Part shown: in pieces, positions 1 to 8,751 of the stretch
Position numbering within the stretch: the stretch's first letter is position 1
Layout: each line of letters opens with the position of its first letter
Assembly (NCBI GenBank): GCA_018433885.1
Contig: JAHDQK010000036.1
Location: 1-38,207, forward strand
Length of the DNA: 38,207 nucleotides
Reading direction: 5' to 3'
Source of the DNA: Candidatus Cloacimonadota bacterium
Lineage (GTDB): Bacteria > Cloacimonadota > Cloacimonadia > Cloacimonadales > Cloacimonadaceae
The notes under the pieces: generated by a model
Seen by the model: only the letters and a program-made list of their open reading frames with translations
Told to the model about the DNA's origin: nothing
Databases searched by the model: none
Translations under genes and position numbers: made by a program

Positions 1-123
1 CTCCAGATACTTCTTTACCTTGTCCCAGTTTACCATCTCCTTGAACTCAAGCAAAAAGTGCTCTATCTGGCTCAGTCGGTTCTGAATGTCGTAGTCTGTC
101 ATGGTCATCTTATCTTGGCGCAT
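1..123 (-). CDS. probable transposase, N-terminal fragment (cut by window edge)
   Basis: An open frame of 41 codons runs from an ATG at 123 to the left edge. AGGAG lies 7 bases upstream of the ATG. The peptide begins MRQDKMTMTDYDIQNRLSQI and continues with a Trp-Asp segment (MVNWDKVKKYLE) that resembles the start of IS5/IS1182-type transposases, in which a short charged leader precedes a WD...Y motif. Only the N-terminus is visible, so no catalytic DDE residue can be checked and the family is a guess. A good promoter lies just upstream on the same strand. The gene is convergent with nothing and follows the amidohydrolase in the same direction. Confidence 0.5.
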   Translation of the reverse strand, partial: MRQDKMTMTDYDIQNRLSQIEHFLLEFKEMVNWDKVKKYLE

Positions 124-150
124 GGTTAATCTCCTGTTCTTAATAAGATG

Positions 151-179
151 ACAATATATGTGGCTATCTAATTTGTCAA
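151..179 (-). promoter_or_regulatory. sigma-70-type promoter for the left-edge gene
   Basis: Read on the minus strand, TTGACA (174-179) is followed after 17 bases by TATTGT (151-156), about 28 bases upstream of the ATG at 123. The -35 box is perfect and the -10 box matches 4 of 6 positions. It would make the probable transposase independent of the amidohydrolase operon upstream. Confidence 0.6.
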
Positions 180-266
180 GAATTAATTACAGCTTTGCAT
201 AATTGGTCTTTCCAAGCAGAACACTACTCTTCCCTAGGTTTGGCACTACCTATGTGCAAAGGTCTT

Positions 267-1835
267 CTAAAATGTGTTCAAAACCACTTTTCCGGCGATC
301 ATGGTAAACAGAGATCTTGCCTCCAACCAATACTCATCAGGAAGTGAGCGATAGTCTTCCAGGACAATGAGATCTGCCAGATACCCCTTTTGGATATCAC
401 CCCGGATCATTTCGCTTCGGGATGCCGCGGCGGCTCCCATAGTGTAAGCATCGATGGCTTCTTCCGCACTGATACATTCATCGGGAAAGAAGGGTTCCGC
501 ACTGGGATCAAGCTGGTGTCTGCGGGTAATGGCGCTGTAGATGCCATGAAAAGGATTGATTGTTTCGATTGGAGTATCCGAACCAAATGCAATGGGAATG
601 CCAGCCTTCAGCATGCTTTTAAAGGCGTATGCTTCTTCTTGGATGTGTTTCCAATTCTTGTGGATCATGGGGATGTCGTTGGCGATATGCACCGGTTGCA
701 GGCTGGCAAAAAGCCCGCTACGCTTAAGATCCGGAATATCCTGAATCCGAATGGATTGCACGTGTTCTATGCGATTAAGCAGATTGCGATACTGGGGAGT
801 TTGCCGCAAACGCAGGGTCGCGTCTATTACCTGTCTTGTACAGCGGTCTCCAATCGCGTGGATCGTTGTAGCAAAGCCAGCTTTGGCGGCTTTTTCCATT
901 TTCAGATACAGATCATCGTCCTCATAGCGCAGGATTCCGTATTCACTTTCAGTTCCAGAATATGGGGCGAACATAGCGGCGGTACGGGATCCCAAAGATC
1001 CATCCCCAAAAAGCTTTAAGCCTCCGATTTTGAAAAACTCGTCCCCCTCGTAGCTCTTTTTCTCGGAATCTATCATAAGATCCAACTCACTCGCTTGAAA
1101 GTGCCAGCATGCCCTGAACATCGATCCTCGCTTCTGGGCTCCCCTAAGTAAATCCGCGCTTGCTTTGTATTCCATGGAGTGAAAGCCCACGATGCCGAGT
1201 TCATAGATGCTTTCCACAGTATCGCAGATGCTCTGGATGATCGCTGTTTCCGGTGGCGCAATCGTATGGCGATCAATCATCTCAGTTGCCGTTTCGTAGA
1301 GTACTCCGCTTAACTCTCCATTAGCAAGACGTTCAAACCTGCCTCCCGGAGGGTCTGGGGTCATATGATCCCAGCCCGCGATCTCCAGCGCTTTGCTGTT
1401 TAGCAGTTTAGCATGATAGTCCCTGCTGAAAAGGGAAACGGGGATATCCGGAAATATCCTGTCCACCAAGTATTTGTTCAGCGCCATCGGATCATCGAGC
1501 ACATTCCGGTTCCAACCTCCTCCCAATATCCACTTGGCATCGTAGCTCAGTTCCTTGCGGTATCTGGCAAGTTCTGCCTCAATATCCGTTATACTGTGAC
1601 AGGGTATCAGGTTTACCAATAGGCGGGATTTTGCGTATTCTACAAAATGGGTGTGAGCATCACAGAAAGCCGGTAAGAGCATTTTGCCCCGCAAGTCTAT
1701 CTCGTTGGTGTTTTCACTACTTAAAATCTTACACTCGGCTTTGCTGCCCACATGGTAGATGCTATCCTGCACGATCAATATTGAATCAGCTCGGGGATGT
1801 CCATGGATGATCGCGTTATATAATAGATAACTCAT
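267..1835 (-). CDS. amidohydrolase, YtcJ-like (amidohydrolase family 3)
   Basis: A 522-residue metal-dependent hydrolase of the amidohydrolase superfamily, YtcJ-like group. It has the beta-sandwich start with an HxH metal motif (DAHTH, H61 and H63), the family GGGW (106-109), the GGLKLFGDGSLGSRTA strand (271-286), HAIGD (326-330), EHVQ (357-360) and GSDTP (418-422) carrying the metal aspartate. Length is typical. Substrates in this family are varied (cyclic amides, imides, N-acyl compounds), so the reaction is not known. Its start overlaps the stop of the upstream aminotransferase as ATGA, which indicates translational coupling in an amino-acid operon. A role in trimming an acylated amino acid is possible but is only inference. 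No signal peptide, so cytoplasmic. Confidence 0.85.
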   Translation of the reverse strand: MSYLLYNAIIHGHPRADSILIVQDSIYHVGSKAECKILSSENTNEIDLRGKMLLPAFCDAHTHFVEYAKSRLLVNLIPCHSITDIEAELARYRKELSYDAKWILGGGWNRNVLDDPMALNKYLVDRIFPDIPVSLFSRDYHAKLLNSKALEIAGWDHMTPDPPGGRFERLANGELSGVLYETATEMIDRHTIAPPETAIIQSICDTVESIYELGIVGFHSMEYKASADLLRGAQKRGSMFRACWHFQASELDLMIDSEKKSYEGDEFFKIGGLKLFGDGSLGSRTAAMFAPYSGTESEYGILRYEDDDLYLKMEKAAKAGFATTIHAIGDRCTRQVIDATLRLRQTPQYRNLLNRIEHVQSIRIQDIPDLKRSGLFASLQPVHIANDIPMIHKNWKHIQEEAYAFKSMLKAGIPIAFGSDTPIETINPFHGIYSAITRRHQLDPSAEPFFPDECISAEEAIDAYTMGAAAASRSEMIRGDIQKGYLADLIVLEDYRSLPDEYWLEARSLFTMIAGKVVLNTF

Positions 1836-2938
1836 AATATCCTCCCAAGAGCGCGGCGGAGAAGCTCTCGCTCAACCGCAAAGTTGATGCGTACATATTC
1901 TTTGGTGGAATTTCCGAAAGCGATGCCAGGAACGGTGATCACACCTTGTCTCAGGTATTCTTCAGCTTGCTTGAGACCGTCCGTTACTTTTAGTAGCGCG
2001 TAGGGCGATGCTTGGGGAAGATGTATTTGGTGCGAAGCAAAAGCATGTTTCAAGTATGTATGGTTTTCCCGCATCTGCGTTCTTACGTCCTCAGGAACTT
2101 CAGGGCAATCAAGGGCATATAATGCCAGTTTCTGAGAAAGCCAGGGAGGGCAGGTAGAGATGTATTGCTTTAGCTTGATTGCGCTATTGATGAAGCTTTC
2201 CGGGGCTTGAATCCATCCGATGCGCCATCCGCTCATCAGGTGGGATTTGGATACTCCTCCGATGCGGATGAGTCTGTCAAATTGGTTCCAGTCCGGCAAC
2301 TCAGGCTGCTCGCAATACACTTCACGATATATCTCATCAACGATAAGCACTGTCCCGGTCTGGCGGGTGATTTCTGCCAAACGCACGCTGTCTTCTCTGC
2401 TGATGCAATAACCGCTGGGGTTGGAAGGGCTGCTCATCAGCAAGGCCTTTACTCCCTTTAGTTTACATCGCCAAATGTCCCATTCTATATTGCAAAAATC
2501 CGGTTCAAAGGGAAGCCGGATAACCTCAGCGCTCGCCAACCCTGCCAGGGCGGGATATGCTGGATAGTCCGGATCAGGAATGGCAACGATATCTCCAGGT
2601 TCTATCAAAGCCTGCATGGCGATATATAGCGCTTCTTCGGCACCATTACAAACGCAAACGCAGTTCGCCCCAGTGCCGTAATCTCGGGCAATCCTCTGGC
2701 GAAGTTCGATTAGTCCCGCATTTGCTGTATATGCGGGTTTGGGGGCTATTAGCAAGTCTCTGGCGTGGTTCGCTAAAATCTCCGGGAAGCTGAAGCCCAA
2801 TTCTCCCAAGGCAAGATTGATCGCATCAGGAGGTGATTTTGCCATTAACTGGCGAAGTAGCGATATTTCGATCCCCACCAGGCGTTTGGGTTCAGTCCAT
2901 GTTGTGTCGCAACTCACGTTCCAGCACCACGGCGGCAT
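1832..2938 (-). CDS. class I/II PLP aminotransferase, candidate succinyl-DAP aminotransferase
   Basis: A fold-type I aminotransferase of about 368 residues. Visible landmarks are NGAEEAL (98-104, phosphate loop), SSPSNPSG (169-176, with the PLP-contacting Asn), DEIYRE (201-206), GGVSKSHLMSGWRIGW (227-242) with Schiff-base Lys231 and Arg239, and a C-terminal YVRINF carrying the carboxylate-binding Arg. It lies directly after dapD, whose 3' end it overlaps, so the next step of the succinylase lysine pathway (DapC activity) is the natural inference. Closely related enzymes act on aspartate, alanine or aromatic amino acids. The start is unclear: ATG 2938 has no Shine-Dalgarno site and overlaps dapD by 47 bases, while GTG 2917 or GTG 2878 are alternatives. 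Cytoplasmic. Confidence 0.8.
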   Translation of the reverse strand: MPPWCWNVSCDTTWTEPKRLVGIEISLLRQLMAKSPPDAINLALGELGFSFPEILANHARDLLIAPKPAYTANAGLIELRQRIARDYGTGANCVCVCNGAEEALYIAMQALIEPGDIVAIPDPDYPAYPALAGLASAEVIRLPFEPDFCNIEWDIWRCKLKGVKALLMSSPSNPSGYCISREDSVRLAEITRQTGTVLIVDEIYREVYCEQPELPDWNQFDRLIRIGGVSKSHLMSGWRIGWIQAPESFINSAIKLKQYISTCPPWLSQKLALYALDCPEVPEDVRTQMRENHTYLKHAFASHQIHLPQASPYALLKVTDGLKQAEEYLRQGVITVPGIAFGNSTKEYVRINFAVERELLRRALGRIL

Positions 2939-3722
2939 CAGTTTTTTGGTCTCGGTACTTGATTATGATAGGGCAATAAACTTGGAACTGGGGATTATTT
3001 TTTAAAGCCCGGCTACCGGGAACGACCACCGCGTTCTCGGGGATGGTAAAAGACGCTCCGGCATCCCGAGTGAGAAACTCTTGATTTACGCTGTCGTAGA
3101 TCGGAGTGGAAGCATTGATCACTGTTCCGGAAGCTATGACAGCGCGGCTGCTTACGATTATACCTTCGTAAATACCAGTGTTTCCACCGATAAACGCGTC
3201 ATCCTCCACGATCACGGGTCTGGTGCCGATGGGCTCCAACACTCCTCCGATCATTGCCCCTGCAGATAAATGCACTCTTTTGCCTATTTGGGCGCAAGAG
3301 CCAACCAAAGCGTGGGAATCCACCATCGTGCCGGTATCCACCCATGCTCCGATGTTGATGTAGGAGGGCGGCATGATCGTTACTCCCGGAGCAATGTATG
3401 CCCCGGTTCGGATCGAAGTACCTCCGGGAACGATGCGTACTTTGTCTTGAGCGGAAAATCTCTTTTCCGGCATGGTATCCTTTTCAAAGAAGCTTTTGCC
3501 GGGGTAGGCGACTTGCTCGGTTAGCACACCCATCCTAAAGCCCAATAGTATTCCCATTTTTACCCATTGATTCACGATCCAGCCTGTGGAGCTTTTCTCG
3601 CAGGACCGGATGCTACCCTGGTTCAACGCTGTAACGAAACTTGCAAACAGATCTCTGTCTTCTCCACTGAAAACCCGATTTGAATCCTCATAAAGGGCGA
3701 TAATCTGCTGTCTCAAATCCAT
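2892..3722 (-). CDS. dapD: tetrahydrodipicolinate N-succinyltransferase
   Basis: A 276-residue protein, matching the usual DapD length. It transfers succinyl from succinyl-CoA to tetrahydrodipicolinate in lysine and meso-diaminopimelate synthesis. Residues about 100-215 form a left-handed beta-helix of hexapeptide repeats, including the family signatures MPPSYINIGAWVDTGTMVDS, GVLEP and VEDDAFIGGNTGIYEG. The C-terminus (ELRHNMD) parallels the ELLRTID end of the E. coli enzyme. The gene abuts the upstream PatB-like gene with no spacer and overlaps the aminotransferase downstream. Its presence implies the succinylase route rather than the LL-DAP aminotransferase or acetylase route. Cytoplasmic, normally a trimer. 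Confidence 0.95.
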   Translation of the reverse strand: MDLRQQIIALYEDSNRVFSGEDRDLFASFVTALNQGSIRSCEKSSTGWIVNQWVKMGILLGFRMGVLTEQVAYPGKSFFEKDTMPEKRFSAQDKVRIVPGGTSIRTGAYIAPGVTIMPPSYINIGAWVDTGTMVDSHALVGSCAQIGKRVHLSAGAMIGGVLEPIGTRPVIVEDDAFIGGNTGIYEGIIVSSRAVIASGTVINASTPIYDSVNQEFLTRDAGASFTIPENAVVVPGSRALKNNPQFQVYCPIIIKYRDQKTDAAVVLERELRHNMD

Positions 3723-4874
3723 CTATCTATCCTTAAGCGCATCGGTGATTCTGGTAAGAGCCGTCTGTAATGTAGTTCTGGGGCAAGCGAAGTTCATCCG
3801 CACAAACCCGGATCCCTGTATGCCAAATGCAGTGCCGGGGTTAAGTGCCACCCGCGCTTTGTTTGTAAAAAAATCCATCAGGTCGGCATCCGCCATTTCC
3901 AGTTCACGGCAATCCAGCCATGCCAGAAATGTTCCCTCGCAATCTGCCATTTGGAGCTTTGGCAATTCACTTGCGATGTATTCTGCCAGATAATCTCTGT
4001 TACCTTTTAGATACAAAACTAAGTCGTCCAGCCAGCTTCCTGCTTTGCCATAGGCAGCGGTAAAGGCAGTGATGCCGAAGCTGTTTCCCATGAAAGTATG
4101 CAGGTTTTCATTCAGTTTTTCCAAAGCATCCGCGATGTGATTATCCGGGGCAAACATCATTGCCGTAGCCATGCCTGCTAAGTTGAAGCTCTTGGCGGGG
4201 GAGACTCCCGTGATCACGATATCCGCTCCCAGTGTCGCTATCGGTACATGTTTGTGGGGGCTATACACTATATCCGCGTGGATTTCGTCGCTGAAAATCA
4301 GTAGCCCGTACCGCTTACATATATCGTGCATGCGAGCCAGCTCATCCCGGGAAAACACCTTGCCCACTGGGTTATGCGGGTTGCAGAGGATGAACATCTT
4401 GGCTTGAGCTGCTTTGGCTTCGAAATCAGTCCAATCCACCTCATAATGCCCGTTAAATGGGAGCAGGGGATTGGTTAAGAGATATCTGCCATGTTCTTTT
4501 ACAGAGCTGTGAAACGGGGGATATACCGGGGTCTGGATCAGGATACTGTCTCCGGGACGGGTCTGGCTGAGGATCGCGATTGCCAAAGCGGTCATCAGGC
4601 TTGGGGTGGAGATCGCCCGTTGACTAGAAGTATCCCAAAGATAGCGATCTAGCTCCCAGTTCCGGATCACTTCGTGAAATTCTGCATTGGGAAAATTATA
4701 ACCGAAAACTGGGTGTTTCAAGCGGTTGGCAAGTGCTGAACTGATCTCTTCTGCCACGGCAAAATCCATATCGGCAACCCACAGGGGGATCAGGTCGTCC
4801 CTGCCATACATAACCTTCAGAGCGTCGTATTTGAAACAGCCGGTTCCCCGGCGATCAAGAACCTTGTCGAACAT
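3723..4874 (-). CDS. MalY/PatB-type PLP enzyme (cystathionine beta-lyase-like)
   Basis: A 383-residue fold-type I PLP enzyme of the MalY/PatB group. The N-terminal FDKVLDRRGTGCFKYDAL and IPLWVADMDF are the group's signatures. They are followed by TPVYPPF, CNPHNPVGKVF, SDEIHADI and the lysine motif SPAKSFNLAG, with a C-terminal FVRMNFACPR holding the carboxylate Arg. Characterised members cleave C-S bonds of cystathionine or cysteine, and some act as aminotransferases. Being wedged between a small membrane protein gene and dapD, it could supply a second transaminase for amino-acid synthesis instead of sulfur metabolism. The ATG overlaps the upstream gene by 20 bases. GGGAG lies about 11 bases before the start. 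Confidence 0.88.
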   Translation of the reverse strand: MFDKVLDRRGTGCFKYDALKVMYGRDDLIPLWVADMDFAVAEEISSALANRLKHPVFGYNFPNAEFHEVIRNWELDRYLWDTSSQRAISTPSLMTALAIAILSQTRPGDSILIQTPVYPPFHSSVKEHGRYLLTNPLLPFNGHYEVDWTDFEAKAAQAKMFILCNPHNPVGKVFSRDELARMHDICKRYGLLIFSDEIHADIVYSPHKHVPIATLGADIVITGVSPAKSFNLAGMATAMMFAPDNHIADALEKLNENLHTFMGNSFGITAFTAAYGKAGSWLDDLVLYLKGNRDYLAEYIASELPKLQMADCEGTFLAWLDCRELEMADADLMDFFTNKARVALNPGTAFGIQGSGFVRMNFACPRTTLQTALTRITDALKDR

Positions 4875-5394
4875 TGTTTTTTGCTCCCTCTTTCAAATAG
4901 TCAACTACAGATTGCATCTTTTCGGGGATCTTGGCATGTGGAGCCATATCCGCAAGGTTCAGGATAATCTCCATGGTGTGAGGGAAAGACGCGTGAGTAA
5001 GGAAGTTCTTGGGATTCCCCTTGTTATCCAGATATTCAATACCGAAGTAGAAGGTGATCTTGCGATATAGCAATAACCCAGTGATGTTTTCATAGGGGAT
5101 GTGGATCGCTCTCTTGGCGATGAAGCCCAGGATCAGTTCATCCTTTTCGAAGGTGACGCTATTTAAGGAAGTAATCTTTCTAAGCACCGATTCCAAGCCT
5201 ACGAAAGCGATGATCAATGGTAATAATTTAAAGATGGTTGAAGTTTCGGAGCTTACAAAACGGATCATGAAGTATATGCTATATACTACAATCATGAATG
5301 AGATAGCTATCATAAACCAGCGAAAAAACCGCTGGTGACGATAGCAAACAGGAAGCCTGTTTCTCACAAACTCCAGTTTCATTTGTTTCGGCAT
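4855..5394 (-). CDS. small membrane protein, PH-like cytoplasmic domain
   Basis: A 179-residue protein with two hydrophobic segments (about 25-46 and 55-70) followed by a soluble domain. That domain has alternating beta-strand character (VTFEKDELILGF, IHIPYENITGLLLY, KITFYFGIEYLD), as in bacterial PH-like/YdbT-type domains. The start is well set: AAGGAG lies 5 bases before ATG 5394. It overlaps the PHP gene upstream by 16 bases and the PatB-like gene downstream by 20. Function unknown; the family assignment rests on overall pattern, not on a specific motif. Confidence 0.7.
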   Translation of the reverse strand: MPKQMKLEFVRNRLPVCYRHQRFFRWFMIAISFMIVVYSIYFMIRFVSSETSTIFKLLPLIIAFVGLESVLRKITSLNSVTFEKDELILGFIAKRAIHIPYENITGLLLYRKITFYFGIEYLDNKGNPKNFLTHASFPHTMEIILNLADMAPHAKIPEKMQSVVDYLKEGAKNNVRQGS

Positions 5395-6236
5395 CGATAC
5401 TCCTTGTACAGCCGGCGGACGCTATCCAAGATCAGCTCGTTGGCAGGAACCATATCGAAGAGGTTGATACCCTCTCCTTCTCCGTGAAAATCGCTACCGG
5501 CAGTCATATAAAGACCGTTCTTGCAACAAAACTCTGTGAAGGTATCCACTTGGTTTTGATAGTGATCCGGATGCCATACTTCCAGCCCGTCGATACCGAA
5601 AGCCAGAAACTCATCTATGTATTCTGGTTTAGCGAGTTTGCCGGGATGGGCGATGATGGCAAAACCATGAGCTTGGTGAATTACATCGATCACATCCGAA
5701 ACGCTTAGCTCGGGTTTGGCAACGAAGGCTGGTTTGAAGTTTCCGATATACTTATCAAACGCTTCGTTCTTATGGCTCACATAGCCTTTTTGCACGAGCA
5801 CTTGCGCGATATGAGGCCGCACGATCAGTTCTCGGGCACCTGCCATGGCAGCTACTTCATCGATGGTAATCTCCATCCCCAGTTTTCCCAGTAGTTCAAT
5901 CATGCGGATAGCACGAGTTCTCCGGGCTTCCAGATACATCACAGTGAGTTCGTTTAAAGCTTTGTTTCGAGAGTCGTATCCGTATGCCAGGATGTGGACG
6001 TCGTGCCCTTGATGCATGGAGCTTATCTCCATGCCGGGCAGGATGCGAAGAGGCGCTACCCGCTCTGGAAGCTGGGTATAGGCATCTGCGGTATCGTGAT
6101 CAGTGATCGAGATCAAGTCAAGCCCGATTTTTTTGGCTTGGTTGACGATCTGAGCCGGACTGAAAGCTCCGTCGGATGCGCGAGTGTGCAAATGCAGGTT
6201 GATGCGCCGAATGTCGTTTATCTCTTTTCTTATCAT
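5379..6236 (-). CDS. PHP-domain phosphoesterase, RNase AM/YciV-like
   Basis: A 285-residue PHP-superfamily metal enzyme. Metal ligands are visible in order: HLHTRASDG (H15, H17), TDHDT (D46-D48), PGMEIS (E70), HDVHI (H78, H81), RPHIA (H142), AHPGK (H197) and GSDFHG (D249, H251). The order and the RPHIA...IAHPGK pattern fit the E. coli YciV group, which hydrolyses 3',5'-nucleotide bisphosphates and trims 5' ends of RNA. Substrate here is inferred from family only. It is the first gene of the minus-strand cluster. No Shine-Dalgarno is visible before ATG 6236, so the leader may be very short. Confidence 0.85.
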   Translation of the reverse strand: MIRKEINDIRRINLHLHTRASDGAFSPAQIVNQAKKIGLDLISITDHDTADAYTQLPERVAPLRILPGMEISSMHQGHDVHILAYGYDSRNKALNELTVMYLEARRTRAIRMIELLGKLGMEITIDEVAAMAGARELIVRPHIAQVLVQKGYVSHKNEAFDKYIGNFKPAFVAKPELSVSDVIDVIHQAHGFAIIAHPGKLAKPEYIDEFLAFGIDGLEVWHPDHYQNQVDTFTEFCCKNGLYMTAGSDFHGEGEGINLFDMVPANELILDSVRRLYKEYRCRNK

Positions 6237-6251
6237 AACCGTTTTTTTATC

Positions 6252-6288
6252 TATTGACGAAAATGCACAGTGCTCAAAATCGTCAATA
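6252..6288. promoter_or_regulatory. inverted repeat / overlapping divergent promoters
   Basis: TATTGACGA (6252-6260) is matched perfectly by TCGTCAATA (6280-6288) with a 19-base spacer, in the short gap between divergently read genes. Each arm contains a -35-like TTGACG for one direction: the plus-strand copy suits the methyltransferase, the minus-strand copy suits the PHP operon. It may be two interleaved promoters, an operator, or both. Neither -10 box is convincing. Confidence 0.45.
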
Positions 6289-6310
6289 CATTTCTTTTGA
6301 GGAGACTGCC

Positions 6311-7081
6311 ATGCAATACGATCCCGTCAAAGACCGCTTTGCCACCTACGTGTCCATTTTTCCTGGGTTCAGATCCTTGTTCTATAAATTGTTAGATGCC
6401 ATTCTCCTGCGCCAGGCATACGTAAAAAAAGCTATCAACAGGCACTTCCGGGATGGCAATTTGTTCTACGACGCTGGGGCGGGTTTTTGTCAATATAGTG
6501 ATTACGTGTTGCGTAAGTATCCTGCGGCAGAAGTTTTTGCGGTGGATCTCAAGACCCAATATCTGGAATCCTATGCCCAGGTGGCGGATAACCGCTTTTC
6601 TTTTCAAAGTGCAGACCTGCAAACATATAAGCCCCAACGCCAGTATCACATGGCCATTGCCATCGACATCCTGGAGCATATAGAGGATGATCTCTCCACC
6701 CTTAAGAATTTCCACGCCGCTTTGGTGGAAGGGGGCACATTGATCATTTCCACTCCCAGTGATCTCGATGAAGCGGCAAAGTTCACAGAGGAGCATGTCC
6801 GTCCCGGCTATAACAAGCTCGAACTGGAACAGAAACTGGAAAATTGTGGCTTTGAAGTATTATCCTCCCGCTACAGCTATGGTTTTTGGGGGGCCTTAAG
6901 CTGGAGACTTCTTCTGAAGTATCCTTTAAAAATGTTTTCTCGAAGTAGATATTCTATGCCGTTGATAGCTGTTTACTATTTCCTCGTCTTCATCCCAGCC
7001 CGGTTGATGATGTTGATGGATCTGGCAGGTGAAAACCACTGTGGCACAGGCATTATCATCGAAGCCAGGAAAAAGCATTGA
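6311..7081 (+). CDS. class I SAM-dependent methyltransferase with C-terminal hydrophobic segment
   Basis: A protein of about 256 residues starting at ATG 6311, chosen because GAGGAG lies 6 bases upstream; an ATG 57 bases earlier has no such site. Motif I is LFYDAGAGFCQYS, followed by the acidic strand end VFAVDL, the motif AIDILEHIEDD and LVEGGTLIISTPS, all as in Methyltransf_11/UbiE-like enzymes. Near the C-terminus a strongly hydrophobic stretch (PLIAVYYFLVFIPARLMMLM) suggests membrane association and so possibly a lipid, quinone or glycan substrate. The substrate is not identifiable. It is divergent from the PHP gene and 52 bases before the TetR gene. Confidence 0.8.
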   Translation: MQYDPVKDRFATYVSIFPGFRSLFYKLLDAILLRQAYVKKAINRHFRDGNLFYDAGAGFCQYSDYVLRKYPAAEVFAVDLKTQYLESYAQVADNRFSFQSADLQTYKPQRQYHMAIAIDILEHIEDDLSTLKNFHAALVEGGTLIISTPSDLDEAAKFTEEHVRPGYNKLELEQKLENCGFEVLSSRYSYGFWGALSWRLLLKYPLKMFSRSRYSMPLIAVYYFLVFIPARLMMLMDLAGENHCGTGIIIEARKKH

Positions 7082-7133
7082 CAGATTCAGCCCGAGGGAC
7101 TCATTTGCGCAACTCTGAAAAATGGAGGATTTA

Positions 7134-7730
7134 ATGAACACCAAACGCTCCGCGAACAGACGTAACAAAAAAGAGCTTATCTTGGAGAAGGCAATCGAGG
7201 TCTTTGCTAGGAAAGGTTCCCAACAAACCACCATCGCCGATATAGCGCATGCTGCCAAGATTGCGCAGGGAACGGTATATGTCTATTTCGATAGCAAAGA
7301 AGCCTTGCTAAATGAATGCATGCAAGTAATCATTGGTCCCGAATTGCAAGGTATTATAGATTCCACCAAGGACATCCCGGACACCATGGAGCGTCTCTAC
7401 GAATTCTTTGTAAAGCACATCACTTTGGTGAAGGAAAAGCCATATATTGCCAGATTTTTGACCATGGAAGCACGTCAGAACGAAGATTTCTACAGTCAAT
7501 ATCCAGATTATAACCCCCTCAAACGATACATCGATCATGTGGTGCTAAACGCTGATATCGCGATTGCCGAAAAGCGTATCCGCTCCATTGATACCCATGC
7601 TTTTGCCATCCTGCTGGTTGGTGCGATGGATTTCGCCATGTCGATGTGGCTTATTCAGAAAGATAATCTGGATATCGTTGCCATCGCGGCCAATATCCGC
7701 GACATCTTGAAGTATGGGATCAACGACTAA
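7134..7730 (+). CDS. TetR/AcrR-family transcriptional regulator
   Basis: About 198 residues from ATG 7134. GGAGG ends 5 bases before this codon and overlaps an ATG at 7122, which favours the downstream start. The N-terminal helix-turn-helix is clear (ILEKAIEVFARKGSQQTTIADIAHAA, then IAQGTVYVYFDSKEALL). The C-terminal ligand domain is divergent, as usual for the family. It overlaps the next gene by 17 bases, so it probably regulates its own operon of envelope-related genes (outer-membrane-like protein, polysaccharide deacetylase). The effector is unknown. Confidence 0.9.
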   Translation: MNTKRSANRRNKKELILEKAIEVFARKGSQQTTIADIAHAAKIAQGTVYVYFDSKEALLNECMQVIIGPELQGIIDSTKDIPDTMERLYEFFVKHITLVKEKPYIARFLTMEARQNEDFYSQYPDYNPLKRYIDHVVLNADIAIAEKRIRSIDTHAFAILLVGAMDFAMSMWLIQKDNLDIVAIAANIRDILKYGIND

Positions 7731-8751
7731 GCACAGAATACTTACCCTGGTCCTGACCCTGTTTCATGCAATTCTTGCGGCTCAGCAGCTGCCCCTTTTC
7801 GCTGAATGGAAATCCCTCAATAAAATGTATTACGATTCTGCCCAAAAGGGCAAACAGATCAGCTGGGATGAACATTATCGTGCACAATTCGGTTTGAGAG
7901 AGATGTCCCACAAGGGGATAGTTCTTGATCTGACACTGGAAACTGAGCAGTTTTTCGATGAAAGCGTGATCAGGCTTCAAACCCTGCGTATCGGCGGAAA
8001 GGTCGCCCACGCTTGGGTACTAACTGCAGGTAGCTATTTGCATGGTTTTGGCTCCGATTTTTATATGGATGATCAACCAGCGCTAGTGAATGGATATAAG
8101 GATTTCAACTATCAGCAGATGCGCATGAACTCCCTATCCATCAGCTATTTACCAGATGCTTTCTTAAGTGATATTACACTTGATCTTGGCGGAAACACTC
8201 ATAACCAACTTACTGCTCTTGTTTCTGCGCATCATTACAGCGATGTTCTGAAGATGGGCATCAGCCAGGAGTTCCGCACTTTCGACAACCATTGGCGCAG
8301 TCCCGTTTTCATCAGCGGGCTCGATCTTGAGCTCACCTTTCATCGTTTCACTATGAAAACCAGTTCCGCGGTGAGTGTTTTTCCGGATTACGGCTCCACT
8401 ATGGAACATCAGGAGGTTTTCGCCCAAACTGAGCTGTGTTGGCAGCTTAGTTCCAAGACCAAGCTTGCGCTGGGAGCTCTGCGGAAAGATACACATTTTG
8501 CACCAAAGAATACTCAGCGCTATCAGGTGCGCTTGGAACATGATTACGGCAATAAGTTCAGCGTAAAACCGTTAACTGAATACAATAGAATCAACGCCGA
8601 TGGTTTTTGGACCCACAGGATGAATTTAGTGTATCACGCCCTACCTTTGTGTGATCTGGGAGTGTATTATGATTACAGCCATTTCGATGCGAAACCGGGC
8701 AGACACGGCATGGGTATCTCGCTTGTGTTTGGCTTTGATCCTGCTTCTTAG
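7714..8751 (+). CDS. putative outer-membrane beta-barrel protein
   Basis: 345 residues with an N-terminal signal peptide (RILTLVLTLFHAILAAQQ). The remainder is rich in alternating aromatic/hydrophobic strands and turns, ending in a beta-strand (GMGISLVFGFDPAS), typical of outer-membrane barrels. No specific family recognised. The start overlaps the TetR gene by 17 bases, and its own 3' end overlaps the deacetylase gene, so the three genes form one transcription unit. Start codon choice is not supported by a strong Shine-Dalgarno; coupling to TetR translation is likely. Confidence 0.7.
   Translation: MGSTTKHRILTLVLTLFHAILAAQQLPLFAEWKSLNKMYYDSAQKGKQISWDEHYRAQFGLREMSHKGIVLDLTLETEQFFDESVIRLQTLRIGGKVAHAWVLTAGSYLHGFGSDFYMDDQPALVNGYKDFNYQQMRMNSLSISYLPDAFLSDITLDLGGNTHNQLTALVSAHHYSDVLKMGISQEFRTFDNHWRSPVFISGLDLELTFHRFTMKTSSAVSVFPDYGSTMEHQEVFAQTELCWQLSSKTKLALGALRKDTHFAPKNTQRYQVRLEHDYGNKFSVKPLTEYNRINADGFWTHRMNLVYHALPLCDLGVYYDYSHFDAKPGRHGMGISLVFGFDPAS

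Noticed and set aside
193-261. CTTTGCA/TGCAAAG inverted pair downstream of the amidohydrolase
   Set aside because: Seven bases with a 55-base loop and no T tract; likely chance, and not a clear IS end or terminator.
390-1019. Plus-strand open frame opposite the amidohydrolase gene
   Set aside because: It is the complement of a well-supported coding region and shows no family features or ribosome binding site.
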